Shown piece by piece: positions 39,872 to 49,091 of a stretch of 64,000 nucleotides of DNA. Numbering within the stretch: position 1 is the stretch's first letter; each line of letters starts with the position of its first letter. The stretch is from Bdellovibrio sp. ZAP7. Its GTDB lineage: Bacteria > Bdellovibrionota > UBA1018 > CAIMNF01. Location of the stretch: the NCBI GenBank assembly GCA_945874535.1, contig CAMCGZ010000007.1, positions 54,404-118,403 of the forward strand, written 5' to 3'. A model generated the notes under the pieces. It did not search any database. It was not told where the DNA came from and saw only the letters and a program-made list of their open reading frames with translations. The translations under genes were made by a program, and so were the position numbers.

Positions 39872-41065
39872 ATGACCGAATCAGCACCTGTGATCCTCTT
39901 TGGCGAAGGCTCCGCATCCATCTTCCTGTTGCAGGAGTTATTGAAAAGAAACGAAAAAATCCTTTGGATTGCCGGCTCCGGAGCGAGGCTCCTGCCTGTG
40001 ATGCCAAGCGTCAAAAGTCCTCTGGCTCTGGCCACACTGATGGAAGGGCGCTCGGCCCTTCAAGTGGATCTCGGAAGTGATCCCGCCATCGAGCAGGGCA
40101 TTTGTCACCGGGTTTACCGGAACAAAGCTTTCAAGCTTCCTGTCTGGAAACGGCTTTCGGATCCGATGGCCCGTGAAGAGGCGTTTCTCAAGGAAACCTG
40201 GGCCCCTGAGCAATCTTGGGTCGCCAGTCACGAATTGGCCATGAAGGACCTCCATCCCGCACAGATCGAAGAGGGATTGCGTGAGTCTCTGGAGAACGAT
40301 CCTCGAGTCACCCGGATCGGGCACGCTCCCGTGTTGGAACTGGAAATCTTCGAACGCGGCGGAAAGATCCAACTCGCGAACGGGTTGATTTCCGATTTCA
40401 AGCAACTTTACTACTGCGACGATCTCGCCAGTCTGAAGTCGATCCCGAAGCTGCTAACGGTGTTCAAGCACCAGCTCGGCGCTTTGAAATCCGGGGATCG
40501 CATGAACGCACTTCAAGTGGTGTTCCATCACGCAACTCCGCTCAAACAAGAAATCCGATCGGGACTCGTGGTACCGCTTAACCGGGATGCTGGTGAGACC
40601 TTCGATCGCAATGTGCTCGGCGGATTCATTGCCCCCGACCGCTCGGTCTGGACCGTTTTCCTCCAACCCTCGGAGTGCGAAGACAATCACGAGATCATGA
40701 AAAAGCTACGTAAGCTGAAGCAAGCCTTGAATCGTGCTTTCGACAGCCCCGAGTTTCTTCCCGAGGGCAAAAAGGAATTCATGGCTACTGTCGATCGTGA
40801 GCAGGTCCGGTTCGAGTCGGGAAGTTTGCTGGCCGGCGGAACCATCCGTGAGAACACCACGAATCCTGATTTCATCCTGCTCAATGATGCACTCGGTTTT
40901 TCAGAAACGCTCGAGCGGATCGCCCGTCATTTCCAATACGAGGCCGTTGATGTCGAGGCTTACGCCGAGTCGATCATGGAAAATGATCCGACCGGTCTGG
41001 ATCTGAGCGGGATCGAACTTCCGGCACATCTGATGGAAACTCCGATTCAGGAAGCTCAGGTCTGA
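39872..41065 (+). CDS. Unrecognised protein with Rossmann-like N-terminus
   Basis: A 397-residue cytosolic protein. The N-terminus VILFGEGSASIFLLQELLKR looks like a Rossmann beta-alpha-beta unit, but the GxGxxG spacing is not canonical, so nucleotide binding is a guess. The rest has no motif I recognise. A ribosome-binding AGGGGGT precedes the ATG, and TCTAAT (39848-39853) may be its -10. Its last 92 bases overlap the convergent comF gene. Divergent from the glucoamylase gene. Confidence 0.72.
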   Translation: MTESAPVILFGEGSASIFLLQELLKRNEKILWIAGSGARLLPVMPSVKSPLALATLMEGRSALQVDLGSDPAIEQGICHRVYRNKAFKLPVWKRLSDPMAREEAFLKETWAPEQSWVASHELAMKDLHPAQIEEGLRESLENDPRVTRIGHAPVLELEIFERGGKIQLANGLISDFKQLYYCDDLASLKSIPKLLTVFKHQLGALKSGDRMNALQVVFHHATPLKQEIRSGLVVPLNRDAGETFDRNVLGGFIAPDRSVWTVFLQPSECEDNHEIMKKLRKLKQALNRAFDSPEFLPEGKKEFMATVDREQVRFESGSLLAGGTIRENTTNPDFILLNDALGFSETLERIARHFQYEAVDVEAYAESIMENDPTGLDLSGIELPAHLMETPIQEAQV

Positions 41066-41732
41066 CCGATGGCCGGAGCCCCAGACCTGAGGGGTAAATC
41101 CGGGCGCGGGGCAGGAATCCGTGAATCACTGTTGCCGCTCTTGCGAGTGTTGCACCGCTGGTGATCAGGTCATCGACGAGTAACAGGGGGATGTCTTTGC
41201 CCGAAAACACCCTTTCTTCCATCAATTGGAACAAGGGATGCGCCGCCGAAAAGTTCTCCGAGATCCGAAACGGATTGGGTGAATGATCCCGCTCAAAGCG
41301 TGATTTTCCCGTCATGTGCGCCGGGTCGTCCTTCTGCAAATCGAGCAGATCCACAAGCGGACGATCGATTCTTTCGGCGATGAATCGGGCCACTTCGCGG
41401 GAGGAGGCGTGCCCGCGTCGTTCGGACCGGTTCGGACTTTGTGGAATCGGGACCACGGCGACCACGTCCAGTTGGAAGAGTGATCGCTGCAAGGCAGGAT
41501 CCATCCTGAAGAGGTGGCTCCTGAGAATGTTTCCCCGCTTTTCCTTCCATCGCCGGAGGAGATTGCGCGTGGTTCCCGCCGAGATCAAGACCGGATAGCA
41601 AGTCTCGAGGCCCTCTCGTTCGAGGTCGAAAGGAAGTGAGTTGGGTTGAATGGATCGCTTGCAAGAGTCGCACAGCGACATCATGGAGGGAAGCAGGCAG
41701 CCGGGGCAGAAGAACAGGGTGGGCCAGTGCAT
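40974..41732 (-). CDS. ComF-like phosphoribosyltransferase-domain protein
   Basis: A 252-residue protein: an N-terminal zinc-finger-like Cys set (CPGCLLP..CDSC) and a phosphoribosyltransferase fold with VPIPQSPNRSERRGHA and the PRPP loop LLLVDDLITSGATL. ComF proteins are linked to competence/DNA uptake. The stop lies unusually far inside the convergent 39872-41065 gene (92 bases overlap), and the C-terminal 40 residues look low-complexity, so the original stop may have been earlier. It follows rlmH as the last gene of the rplU-to-comF series. Confidence 0.82.
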   Translation of the reverse strand: MHWPTLFFCPGCLLPSMMSLCDSCKRSIQPNSLPFDLEREGLETCYPVLISAGTTRNLLRRWKEKRGNILRSHLFRMDPALQRSLFQLDVVAVVPIPQSPNRSERRGHASSREVARFIAERIDRPLVDLLDLQKDDPAHMTGKSRFERDHSPNPFRISENFSAAHPLFQLMEERVFSGKDIPLLLVDDLITSGATLARAATVIHGFLPRARIYPSGLGLRPSVRPELPESEFPSDVPEVRSRSDPDRSDHFP

Positions 41733-41757
41733 CTCCTGTGAAATGCAAAAACCGGAC

Positions 41758-42270
41758 TCAACCCTCGTTGTGGTAGGGGTGCCCCGAGCGGAACGAAAGC
41801 GCGCGGTAGAGCTGCTCCATCAACACCAGCCGTGCGAGTTCATGTGACAAGGTTTGAGGACCGAACGAGATCCGCTTTTGGGCCTGTTTCAGAACCCGGT
41901 CTCCGAGGCCGAGGCTTCCTCCGATCACCAGTACCAGTTCGCCGCTTCCGAGATCCGAAATCTCCCCGAGAGCCGAGGCCCATTCAGTGGTCTTCATCGC
42001 TTTTCCGGTTTCGTCCAGGCACCAGAGATCCGGATTTCTTCCGGACCGGGATTTGAAACTCGGACTCGAAATCAGTTCGAGAATCATCTCGGCCTCTTTT
42101 TCGGGGACCTGATCACGAAGCACGCCATCCTTCTCGGGTACGGGGAGTCCGCGGAGTTCCCTGACTTCAAAATCGGTGTAACGTTTCAGGCGCTTTTCGA
42201 ATTCGCCTACTGCCGCTTCAAATCCGGCCGTTCTCAGCTTTCCGAAGCAGACGAGGGTGATCCGTTTCAT
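41758..42270 (-). CDS. rlmH: 23S rRNA pseudouridine-1915 N3-methyltransferase RlmH
   Basis: A 170-residue SPOUT-class methyltransferase. The start at 42270 (MKRITLVCFGK) fits the usual length of about 155; the longer frame is an artefact. The SAM-binding knot is seen as LVLVIGGSLGLGDRVL and the C-terminal SHELARLVLMEQLYRAL plus HPYHNEG are the family hallmarks. It methylates the pseudouridine in helix 69 of 23S rRNA. Next to rsfS with a 10-base gap, as commonly seen. Confidence 0.95.
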   Translation of the reverse strand: MKRITLVCFGKLRTAGFEAAVGEFEKRLKRYTDFEVRELRGLPVPEKDGVLRDQVPEKEAEMILELISSPSFKSRSGRNPDLWCLDETGKAMKTTEWASALGEISDLGSGELVLVIGGSLGLGDRVLKQAQKRISFGPQTLSHELARLVLMEQLYRALSFRSGHPYHNEG

Positions 42271-42280
42271 GACAGCCGAA

Positions 42281-42688
42281 TCAGTGCTCGATCGAGGTGA
42301 TGAACAGCTCTTGTGGAATCGGCACCTTCCTGGCCTGATTCCAGAGGTGTTCGAGATCGTAGAATTCGCGGAGAGCATCGAGGAAAATGTGGGCGACCAT
42401 GTCGCCGTAATCGACGATGACCCAGCGTCCTTCACGGTATCCTTCCACCGCTACCGGCATGAATCCTTCTTCTTTGAGTTCGATGATGATGGAGTCGGCG
42501 ATCGCCTGGACTTGCCGGTCGGATTGGCCCGAGCAAATCATGAAGTACTCGGTGAAAGAAGAGAGTTCTTTCAGGTCGAGTACTTTGATGTTTTCGGCTT
42601 TTTTATTGGCCGAAGCCTGCACGGCGAAAAACGCCTTTGCCAGAGAGACTTCTCCGACTTCGATCACGGTGGTGGTTTCAGGTGCCAT
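42281..42688 (-). CDS. rsfS: Ribosomal silencing factor RsfS
   Basis: A 135-residue protein of the RsfS/Iojap family that binds ribosomal protein L14 and blocks subunit joining when nutrients are low. Signature VLDLKELSSFTEYFMICSG and GRWVIVDYGDMVAHIF are present. The start overlaps nadD by 11 bases, and rlmH follows; the nadD-rsfS-rlmH order is widely conserved. Confidence 0.96.
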   Translation of the reverse strand: MAPETTTVIEVGEVSLAKAFFAVQASANKKAENIKVLDLKELSSFTEYFMICSGQSDRQVQAIADSIIIELKEEGFMPVAVEGYREGRWVIVDYGDMVAHIFLDALREFYDLEHLWNQARKVPIPQELFITSIEH

Positions 42689-43331
42689 AAAGCTTGTTCC
42701 TTTCGATATAATCGAGCACGCCCGGAGGGAGTAATTCCCCTACGGATTCTTTTTGGTTCAAGGCAAGGAATTCACGGATCCGGGTCGAGGACAGCTCCGG
42801 AGCATCGGTTTCGCAAAGGTGCAAATGCGTTGCTTTCTCGGGAGTGTGGTAAATGCCCGGAGATTCCGTGCGGGTCAGAATGCCGCCAGCAGCCAGAACG
42901 GCGGCTGCACGTTCTGCACGATCGAGCCCGCCCGGTTTCCGTCCGAGGATGATCCAATCGCACTGGCCCAGAACTTCCGGAAAACGCTTCCAGCGGGGCA
43001 AGGACTCCAATTGGTCTGATCCAGCCACAAAAGCCAAGGGTTCACCGCGGTTCTTCAAAGTCTCGAGCAGCTGCCAGGTGAATTCAATCCGGTGTTCCCC
43101 TTCGACTCCATCGACTTCGGCCAGTCCCTCGAAGGCAATCCGGGCCATTGCCAATCGGTGTGCATAGGGAACGCCGGTTTCTTTAAGCGGAGTTCCGAAA
43201 GAGGGAACCACTTTGACTCTCCGGACTCCGGGATTCTCCAAAAGCCCCTTTACTGCACGCAAGTGGCCCCGGTGGGGCGGGTTGAATGTCCCGCCGAACA
43301 GGGCGGTATGCCCGCGAAGCCCGGAAATCAT
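42678..43331 (-). CDS. nadD: Nicotinate-nucleotide adenylyltransferase NadD
   Basis: A 217-residue enzyme making deamido-NAD from nicotinate mononucleotide and ATP. It carries the nucleotidyltransferase motifs GGTFNPPHRGHL and LSSTRIRE. I chose the ATG at 43331, which overlaps the obgE stop as ATGA; a start six codons earlier would overlap obgE further without benefit. Part of the obgE-nadD-rsfS-rlmH run. Confidence 0.95.
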   Translation of the reverse strand: MISGLRGHTALFGGTFNPPHRGHLRAVKGLLENPGVRRVKVVPSFGTPLKETGVPYAHRLAMARIAFEGLAEVDGVEGEHRIEFTWQLLETLKNRGEPLAFVAGSDQLESLPRWKRFPEVLGQCDWIILGRKPGGLDRAERAAAVLAAGGILTRTESPGIYHTPEKATHLHLCETDAPELSSTRIREFLALNQKESVGELLPPGVLDYIERNKLYGT

Positions 43332-44419
43332 GAAGACAGGCGCTCCCAAAGCACATGGATCAGGTCGTGGATGCCTTCACCGGATGCGCAAGAAATCGAG
43401 TAAGGCTCTTTAGTGAGCAGCTTCCGATCGATTTTTTTGGATCCTTGGGTCAGGAGTTTTCTGAATTCGGATTTCACATCATCGAGGAAGCCGGGCTGTC
43501 CGAGAAACAGATCGGCCTTGTTGATCACGATGACCTCGTCTTTGTCGGCGAGTTCGGGATTGTACAGTTCGAGTTCCTTGCGGATGGCGAGGTACAGCCG
43601 GTGAAGTTCTTTAGCCCCTTTCTTCACCGAAGCCCCGGGTTCGTCGTCCGGAAGCGTGGTGAAGTCGAGGAGGTGGGTCCCGTCGAGGAGGTGAACGGTG
43701 ATGCGGGTCCGTTCGATGTGTTTCAAGAACTTGTGTCCGAGTCCGAGCCCTTTGTGTGCGCCCTCAATGAGTCCCGGAATGTCAGCCACCACGAAGCTCT
43801 GGAAATCGGCCACTTTCACCACACCCAGGTTCGGGGTGAGAGTAGTGAAGGGGTAGTCCGCGATCTTCGGGTGAGCGGCACTCATGCGCGAGATCAGGGT
43901 CGATTTACCTGCATTCGGGTAACCGATCAGGCTCACGTCCGCTAACAATTTCAGCTCGAGGGTCAGCTCAAGGCTTCCGCCTTCTTCGCCGGGCTGTGCA
44001 AACTTAGGAGCCTGGAAAACCGCCGTGACAAAGTGAGCGTTGCCCTTACCGCCCCGACCGCCCTTGACGGCAGTCCAGCGTTGCCCCGACTCGGTGAAGT
44101 CAAAAAGGATTTCGCCGTCGTCTTGCCGCTTGATCAAGGTACCGACAGGCACCAATACAGTGATGTCCTCACCATCGCGCCCCGCCTTGTTCTTGCCCGA
44201 TCCATGCAGGCCGTTCTCGGCTTGGTAACTGCGCTTGAAGCGGAAGTCCTGGAGGGTGGCCAGATTCGTGGTCGACTCGAAGACCACGCTACCGCCCTTG
44301 CCTCCGTCGCCCCCGTCCGGTCCGCCCCGCGGGACGAATTTTTCCCTGCGGAAGCTGATGCAACCGCGGCCACCGTGACCGGCCATGACCTTGATTTTCG
44401 CTTCGTCGATGAACCTCAT
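43328..44419 (-). CDS. obgE: Obg family GTPase ObgE/CgtA
   Basis: A 363-residue ribosome-assembly GTPase. The Gly-rich Obg fold spans 1-158, with GGRGGKGNAHF. The G domain has G1 GYPNAGKST, switch PNLGVV, G3 DIPGLIEGAH, G4 NKAD. The C-terminal region is short, so the extra OCT tail found in some homologues is absent. It is followed by the nadD ATGA overlap, and a strong terminator separates it from rpmA, so it may be transcribed from its own promoter or by read-through. Confidence 0.95.
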   Translation of the reverse strand: MRFIDEAKIKVMAGHGGRGCISFRREKFVPRGGPDGGDGGKGGSVVFESTTNLATLQDFRFKRSYQAENGLHGSGKNKAGRDGEDITVLVPVGTLIKRQDDGEILFDFTESGQRWTAVKGGRGGKGNAHFVTAVFQAPKFAQPGEEGGSLELTLELKLLADVSLIGYPNAGKSTLISRMSAAHPKIADYPFTTLTPNLGVVKVADFQSFVVADIPGLIEGAHKGLGLGHKFLKHIERTRITVHLLDGTHLLDFTTLPDDEPGASVKKGAKELHRLYLAIRKELELYNPELADKDEVIVINKADLFLGQPGFLDDVKSEFRKLLTQGSKKIDRKLLTKEPYSISCASGEGIHDLIHVLWERLSS

Positions 44420-44442
44420 GAACCCTTCCCTTGACGGGCCTC

Positions 44443-44482
44443 AAAAAAAAGAACCGGGAGACAGAGCCTGTTCCCCCGGTTC
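44443..44482 (-). terminator. Rho-independent terminator downstream of rpmA
   Basis: Arms GAACCGGG (44451-44458) and CCCGGTTC (44475-44482) form an 8-bp stem; on the reverse strand a run of eight T (44443-44450) follows. It closes the rplU-rpmA transcript before obgE. Confidence 0.85.
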
Positions 44483-44507
44483 GGAATCCTGTAAGAAGAG
44501 CCTCGGT

Positions 44508-44762
44508 TTACGCAGCGTAAACGGAGATCTTCTGGCGCTTCTGGTCCTTGTACTCGAACTTCACGACGCCGTCGATGAGGGCGAAGATCGTGAAGTCGCG
44601 TCCGAGTCCGACGTTCTTACCGGCATGGAACCGGGTTCCACGCTGACGGACCAGGATCTGACCGCTCTTCACATGCTGACCGCCGAATTTCTTCACGCCG
44701 AGCATCTTCGGATTACTGTCGCGACCGTTTTTAGTACTACCACCCGCTTTTTTGTGTGCCAT
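44508..44762 (-). CDS. rpmA: 50S ribosomal protein L27
   Basis: An 84-residue protein starting [16 protein letters not shown], the canonical L27 N-terminus that reaches the peptidyl-transferase centre, and containing [15 protein letters not shown]. Standard length. Located between rplU and obgE, the universal order. A Rho-independent terminator follows the stop. Confidence 0.98.
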   Translation of the reverse strand: MAHKKAGGSTKNGRDSNPKMLGVKKFGGQHVKSGQILVRQRGTRFHAGKNVGLGRDFTIFALIDGVVKFEYKDQKRQKISVYAA

Positions 44763-44852
44763 GACTTTACCTTTTGGATCGGCCCTTCATGCCGACGGGC
44801 TACCGGGAGCGAAATGTCTTCCTCCGGGCTCCACCCTCAAATTGGATTGGAA

Positions 44853-45356
44853 TTATTTAGTTTTAGCCTTGGAGCTTTTTGCCGCAATCGAAGCCGCTTT
44901 TTTAGCCGCGGTCATCTTCTTACGGGAGCCCAGAGTTTTGGTCTGGCTCGCAGGTCCTTTTGGCTTCAGGTTCGTGAAGAACTTGGCCAGCTTGACCTTC
45001 TTGTCGGCAGCAGTGATCTCAGCCTTCTTCGCGCCATCGGTGAGACCGAGCACGAGAACTTGAGTCTGCTCCTGACGGTGCCCTTGAGTGCGGCGATACT
45101 GTTTGCGACGCTTCATCTTGATGATGGTCACTTTATCGCCACGGCCTTGGGCCAGGATTTCCACGTCCACTTTTGCGTTTGTGATGTAGGGCTGGCCGAG
45201 AGTGATCTCAGAGCTGGTTTCGGAAGGGGTGCTCACGAAGAGCACTTTATCGAAAGTGACCTTGGAACCGACTTCTCCAGCGAGCTTCTCGATTTGAACG
45301 ATATCGCCTGCCTGAACACGAACTTGTTTTCCACCTGTTTCAATGACTGCGTACAT
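44853..45356 (-). CDS. rplU: 50S ribosomal protein L21 with basic C-terminal extension
   Basis: A 167-residue protein. Residues 1-103 are normal L21 ([11 protein letters not shown], then [21 protein letters not shown]). About 60 extra residues follow, rich in Lys, Ala and Ser and ending [15 protein letters not shown], giving a highly basic disordered tail. Typical bacterial L21 is about 100-110 residues. Followed by rpmA after 90 bases; the hppA gene is divergent. Confidence 0.96.
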   Translation of the reverse strand: MYAVIETGGKQVRVQAGDIVQIEKLAGEVGSKVTFDKVLFVSTPSETSSEITLGQPYITNAKVDVEILAQGRGDKVTIIKMKRRKQYRRTQGHRQEQTQVLVLGLTDGAKKAEITAADKKVKLAKFFTNLKPKGPASQTKTLGSRKKMTAAKKAASIAAKSSKAKTK

Positions 45357-45498
45357 AGCTTTACAGGGATGCCTGAAAGGGCGCTCAAAGTCAATACAGG
45401 AATAAAAATAAACTTTCTGAGCGGTTTCCTCTATTTACAGTGTGGTGATTTTGGTGAATAGTTGCGGCAATTCAACATCATTAAGGAGATCTGTGGAA

Positions 45499-47553
45499 AT
45501 GGAATCTTGGAATTCGTGGATGAATTCTCCCGTTATTTTCGGGGTTTTGGGTTTGGCGATTGCGGCGTTCTTCTTCTTCAGGGTGAAAAGCATCCCGGAT
45601 GGCAATGACACCATGAGGCGGATCGCCGGCTACATCCGCGAGGGAGCGATGGCGTTCTTGAGCCGTCAGTATAAGGTCCTCGGGATCTATGCCCTGGTGG
45701 TCGGTTTGGCGATCGGCTACGGGCTCGGCTGGATTTCTGCAGCCTCCTTCCTTCTTGGGGCCTTCTTGAGTCTTCTGGCGGGATACATCGGCATGAAGGC
45801 CGCTACCTATGCCAACGTCCGGACCACCGAAGCCGCCCGTTCCGGGATCAAGGCCAATGCGCTTCTGACCGCCCTCGATGGGGGTGCCGTCATGGGTCTG
45901 TCGGTTGCTGCCCTTGGCCTGATCGGCCTCGGCGTCGTTTACCAGATGTTCAAGGACCACGAGTCCCTGAGCCCGATCCTGCACTCGTTTGCGGTCGGAG
46001 CTTCCTCCATTGCGCTGTTCGCACGTATCGGTGGCGGGATCTACACCAAGGCGGCTGACGTCGGATCCGACATTGCCGGCAAGGTGATCGAAGGCATTCC
46101 AGAAGACGACCCCCGTAACCCGGGCGTGGTGGCCGATAACGTCGGCGACAACGTGGGTGACGTGGCCGGCATGGGTGCCGACATTTATGAGTCCATGATC
46201 GCGGCGATCGTGGCGGCCATGGCGATTGCCATCACCGCTTCAAACGAGGCGCTTCCGACCCTGACCACCGTCCTCGATAACCGTTTGGTGGCCATCGGTC
46301 TTCCGCTGGTTCTTTCCGGTCTCGGTCTCGGCGTGTCGATTCTGTGCATCTTCATCGCCCGTGCGATGAAGGCCATGAACCCGGCAGCCGTGCTCCGTGG
46401 ATCCCTCATTTTCCCGCCCATCCTTTTGGCAATGGTTTCTTATGGGGTCATGAACATCCTGGGGATCACCCAGTCGGTGACGGCCATCCTGGCGCTCGGA
46501 GCGCTCGGTGGAGCGGTGATCGGTCTCGTGACCGACTACTACACCTCGGCGAGCCCTGTCGCCAAAATCGCCGAAGCCTCGACGACCGGTGCCGGCACCA
46601 ACCTGATCCGCGGTCTTGCGGTCGGGATGGAATCGACCGCGATCCCGATGCTGGTCGTGGCTTTCGTGGCCTACCTTTCGAACAAGTACCTCGGGCTCTA
46701 TGGGATTGCCCTTTCGGCAGTCGGAATGCTCGGCGGAACCGCTGTGGTCATGACGGTTGACGCCTACGGTCCGATTTCGGACAACGCGGGCGGGATCTCC
46801 GAAATGTCAGGCCTCGGACCTGAAGTTCGAGCCATCACTGACGAACTCGATGCCGTGGGGAACACCACGGCTGCGATCGGGAAGGGCTTCGCCATTGGCT
46901 CAGCCATCCTGACCGTGCTGGCGCTCTTTTCGGCCTTCAACATGGAAGTGAACCATGTGCGTGAAGTGGCCGGAATGGCCAAGATGTCGCTCGAGATCAC
47001 CGATCCGAACATCCTGATCGGGATCCTCGTCGGTTCCATTCTGCCTTTCCTTGTGGGTTCGACCACCATGTTGGCTGTGGGCCGCGCAGCAGGCGCCATC
47101 GTTGAAGAGATTCGCCGCCAGTTCAAGGAGATCCCCGGTCTCATGGAGCTGAAGGCCGATCCGGAACCGAAGAAAATCGTCGACATCGCAACTGCGGCGG
47201 CACTGAAGGAAATGATCCTTCCCGGCCTGATCGCGGTGTTGTCGCCGGTGATCGTGGGCTTCGTACTCGGAGCCGGCGCACTTGCGGGCTTGCTTGCTGG
47301 AGCTCTCGCAGTCGGTGCGACTTTGTCTCTTTACATGGCGAACGCCGGTGGAGCTTGGGATAACGCCAAGAAGTACATCGAGAAGGGTAACCTTCCCGGT
47401 CACAAAAAGGGCGGAGAAGTGCACAAAAACGCGGTCGTTGGCGATATGGTCGGCGATCCGTTCAAGGACACTTCCGGTCCGGGGATTGCGATCCTCATCA
47501 AGGTGATGAGCGTCGTGTCCCTGTTGATTGCGCCTCTGATTGCGAAGCTTTGA
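45499..47553 (+). CDS. hppA: Membrane-bound proton/sodium-pumping pyrophosphatase
   Basis: A 684-residue integral membrane enzyme with about 16 helices that couples pyrophosphate hydrolysis to H+ or Na+ transport. The substrate site is intact: DVGSDIAGK and [14 protein letters not shown] plus the C-terminal [14 protein letters not shown]. In the [10 protein letters not shown] motif the Ala position is typical of the K+-dependent type rather than Lys of the K+-independent type. The start at 45499 has AAGGAG 10 bases upstream; a GTG two codons earlier is possible. Followed by a terminator. Confidence 0.94.
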   Translation: MESWNSWMNSPVIFGVLGLAIAAFFFFRVKSIPDGNDTMRRIAGYIREGAMAFLSRQYKVLGIYALVVGLAIGYGLGWISAASFLLGAFLSLLAGYIGMKAATYANVRTTEAARSGIKANALLTALDGGAVMGLSVAALGLIGLGVVYQMFKDHESLSPILHSFAVGASSIALFARIGGGIYTKAADVGSDIAGKVIEGIPEDDPRNPGVVADNVGDNVGDVAGMGADIYESMIAAIVAAMAIAITASNEALPTLTTVLDNRLVAIGLPLVLSGLGLGVSILCIFIARAMKAMNPAAVLRGSLIFPPILLAMVSYGVMNILGITQSVTAILALGALGGAVIGLVTDYYTSASPVAKIAEASTTGAGTNLIRGLAVGMESTAIPMLVVAFVAYLSNKYLGLYGIALSAVGMLGGTAVVMTVDAYGPISDNAGGISEMSGLGPEVRAITDELDAVGNTTAAIGKGFAIGSAILTVLALFSAFNMEVNHVREVAGMAKMSLEITDPNILIGILVGSILPFLVGSTTMLAVGRAAGAIVEEIRRQFKEIPGLMELKADPEPKKIVDIATAAALKEMILPGLIAVLSPVIVGFVLGAGALAGLLAGALAVGATLSLYMANAGGAWDNAKKYIEKGNLPGHKKGGEVHKNAVVGDMVGDPFKDTSGPGIAILIKVMSVVSLLIAPLIAKL

Positions 47554-47578
47554 TTGAGCTGAAAATTGAATTGAGATG

Positions 47579-47607
47579 GGGGCCCGGAGAGATTCTCTCC
47601 GGGCCCC
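47579..47607 (+). terminator. Rho-independent terminator after hppA
   Basis: A perfect 13-bp stem (47579-47591 with 47595-47607, loop ATT), very GC-rich, followed by a pyrimidine-rich tail with interrupted T. Confidence 0.85.
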
Positions 47608-47665
47608 TTCTTCATTTTCACAGTTCTATTTACAGAGAGGCCTTCCGGTGGCTAGGATCGGGGCC

Positions 47666-48055
47666 ATGCAAACTCTTTCTCCTGCCTTGCTCCAGACTTA
47701 CGCCATCATTTTCATCTATGCCGTGCTGATGGGCACTGCCGCTTGGGATAAGCTCAAGACCTTCGGTGTGGCGCCGGACTGGTTCATCGGGCAATTCTCC
47801 AAAACTTGGCTCGGATCGATCCCGGGTGGATCACGCATCGGCTATGCGGTGATCACCGTGCTCGAGACCGCACTTGCCGTGATGTTTCTACTTTCGCTTT
47901 TCGTTCCGGCGCTTCTGCCTTGGGCGCTCACGGGCTCGCTGTTTTTGTTCGGAATCCTTTGCTTCGGGCTCAGGCTCGCTAGCGAGTTCCAGGGCTCGGC
48001 CAATATGTTCGTGTACTTCGGGACGACCCTGATTGCGCTGTTTTTGGTGCGCTAA
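47666..48055 (+). CDS. DoxX-like small membrane protein
   Basis: A 129-residue protein with four hydrophobic segments and the DoxX-type pattern of a conserved DK near the first helix (WDKLKTFG) and GYAVITVLETALAVMFL. The DoxX/DUF family has unknown functions, sometimes linked to thiosulfate or glycosylation. The ATG at 47666 gives a sensible length; the longer frame would start in the hppA terminator. Converges on the protease terminator. Confidence 0.7.
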   Translation: MQTLSPALLQTYAIIFIYAVLMGTAAWDKLKTFGVAPDWFIGQFSKTWLGSIPGGSRIGYAVITVLETALAVMFLLSLFVPALLPWALTGSLFLFGILCFGLRLASEFQGSANMFVYFGTTLIALFLVR

Positions 48056-48072
48056 TCCCGGTCTTCAGAAAT

Positions 48073-48107
48073 AAAAAAAGCCCGGGAGCGCTTTCGCACC
48101 CCCGGGC
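48073..48107 (-). terminator. Rho-independent terminator after the trypsin-like protease gene
   Basis: GCCCGGG (48080-48086) pairs with CCCGGGC (48101-48107), with a further GCG/CGC inside, and a T-run on the reverse strand (48073-48079). The stop codon lies 15 bases upstream. Confidence 0.85.
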
Positions 48108-48122
48108 CATGGAGCTTGATGC

Positions 48123-48998
48123 TCAGTTCAGGTAAGGAAGAACAGAGCTGATCTTGGTCACGTCTTCACCGCGGCAGGTGGTCTCGCTGCACACCTTGGA
48201 GACGCGGCAGCCGTTGGCATAAACGTAGTCGGTTTCGCCGCGGACGAGAACGCCTTCGATCTTGCCGGTTTTCTTGTTGAACACGGCTGATCCGGAGTTC
48301 CCGCCGTAGCTGTCGGTGGTAGCAACAAAGAATCCGTCTTGGTTGTTGCTACGAACCTTGCCGCCGTCGTCGAACTTGGTCGGAAGACCGGCCGGGTGAC
48401 CGATCATCAGGAGTTCGGTGCCGTTCGGGATCACACGCTTGGAGCGTTCACGGGCGAGCTCGAGGGGCTCGCGTCCGGTGACTTCGCGGTCCAGGGTCAC
48501 GATCGCGAAATCAGAACCGTTACCGAAAGCTTCAGTGTGGATCACGTTCGAACACTTGTACACATCGGCTTCTTTGGCGAAACGGGGATACTTGCCTTTG
48601 GCAGAAACCGCGTAGTCGAACACGAAGCTGGTGCCCATGCAATCACTCTGCGACTTGATGCAGTGACCGGCGGTCAGGATCATGTTTTTTCCGATCAGCG
48701 AGCCCGAGCAGAAACCACCGGAGGGTTGATCGAAGAACGGCTCGTTCTTACAAACGCCCATCACCTGCTGAAAGGAGCTGGCCTTGATTTCGATCGTTCC
48801 GGAGCTGTTCTGAGCCAGGCTTTTGGTTTTCACCAATGCGACCGTGGAGCGTGCGAGCTTCAGGTACATCGGGTTGGTGACCTCGTAGAGGTCTTTACGG
48901 TTGTCTTCGCCGTAAACCACGTTCACACCGGTTTGTCCGGCGAATGCGGTTCCAGTGAAGAGAATTGCGCTCAATGCAATCAAGAGATGCTTGTTCAT
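48123..48998 (-). CDS. Secreted trypsin-like serine protease
   Basis: A 291-residue exported protease of the S1 chymotrypsin fold. The signal peptide is cleaved near AFAG. The catalytic triad is His112 in TAGHC, Asp163 in SDFAIV and Ser235 in GGNSGSAVF. At least eight cysteines suggest disulphides. Start at 48998 is supported by GGAGGGGG before it. Predatory Bdellovibrio-type bacteria encode many such proteases, a parallel only. Monocistronic with its own terminator. Confidence 0.9.
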   Translation of the reverse strand: MNKHLLIALSAILFTGTAFAGQTGVNVVYGEDNRKDLYEVTNPMYLKLARSTVALVKTKSLAQNSSGTIEIKASSFQQVMGVCKNEPFFDQPSGGFCSGSLIGKNMILTAGHCIKSQSDCMGTSFVFDYAVSAKGKYPRFAKEADVYKCSNVIHTEAFGNGSDFAIVTLDREVTGREPLELARERSKRVIPNGTELLMIGHPAGLPTKFDDGGKVRSNNQDGFFVATTDSYGGNSGSAVFNKKTGKIEGVLVRGETDYVYANGCRVSKVCSETTCRGEDVTKISSVLPYLN

Positions 48999-49091
48999 GT
49001 GTCCCCCTCCCATCCTTGGGAATTTCTTGTTGAGGAATACAGGGTAACAAAGGCCTCGGCAAACCGGAACCCAGTCAAAAAGATTGCGCTC

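Noticed and set aside
44385..45461. 358-codon forward ORF across rplU, rpmA and obgE
   Set aside because: It is antisense to ribosomal protein genes with clear families; long frames arise from the high GC content.
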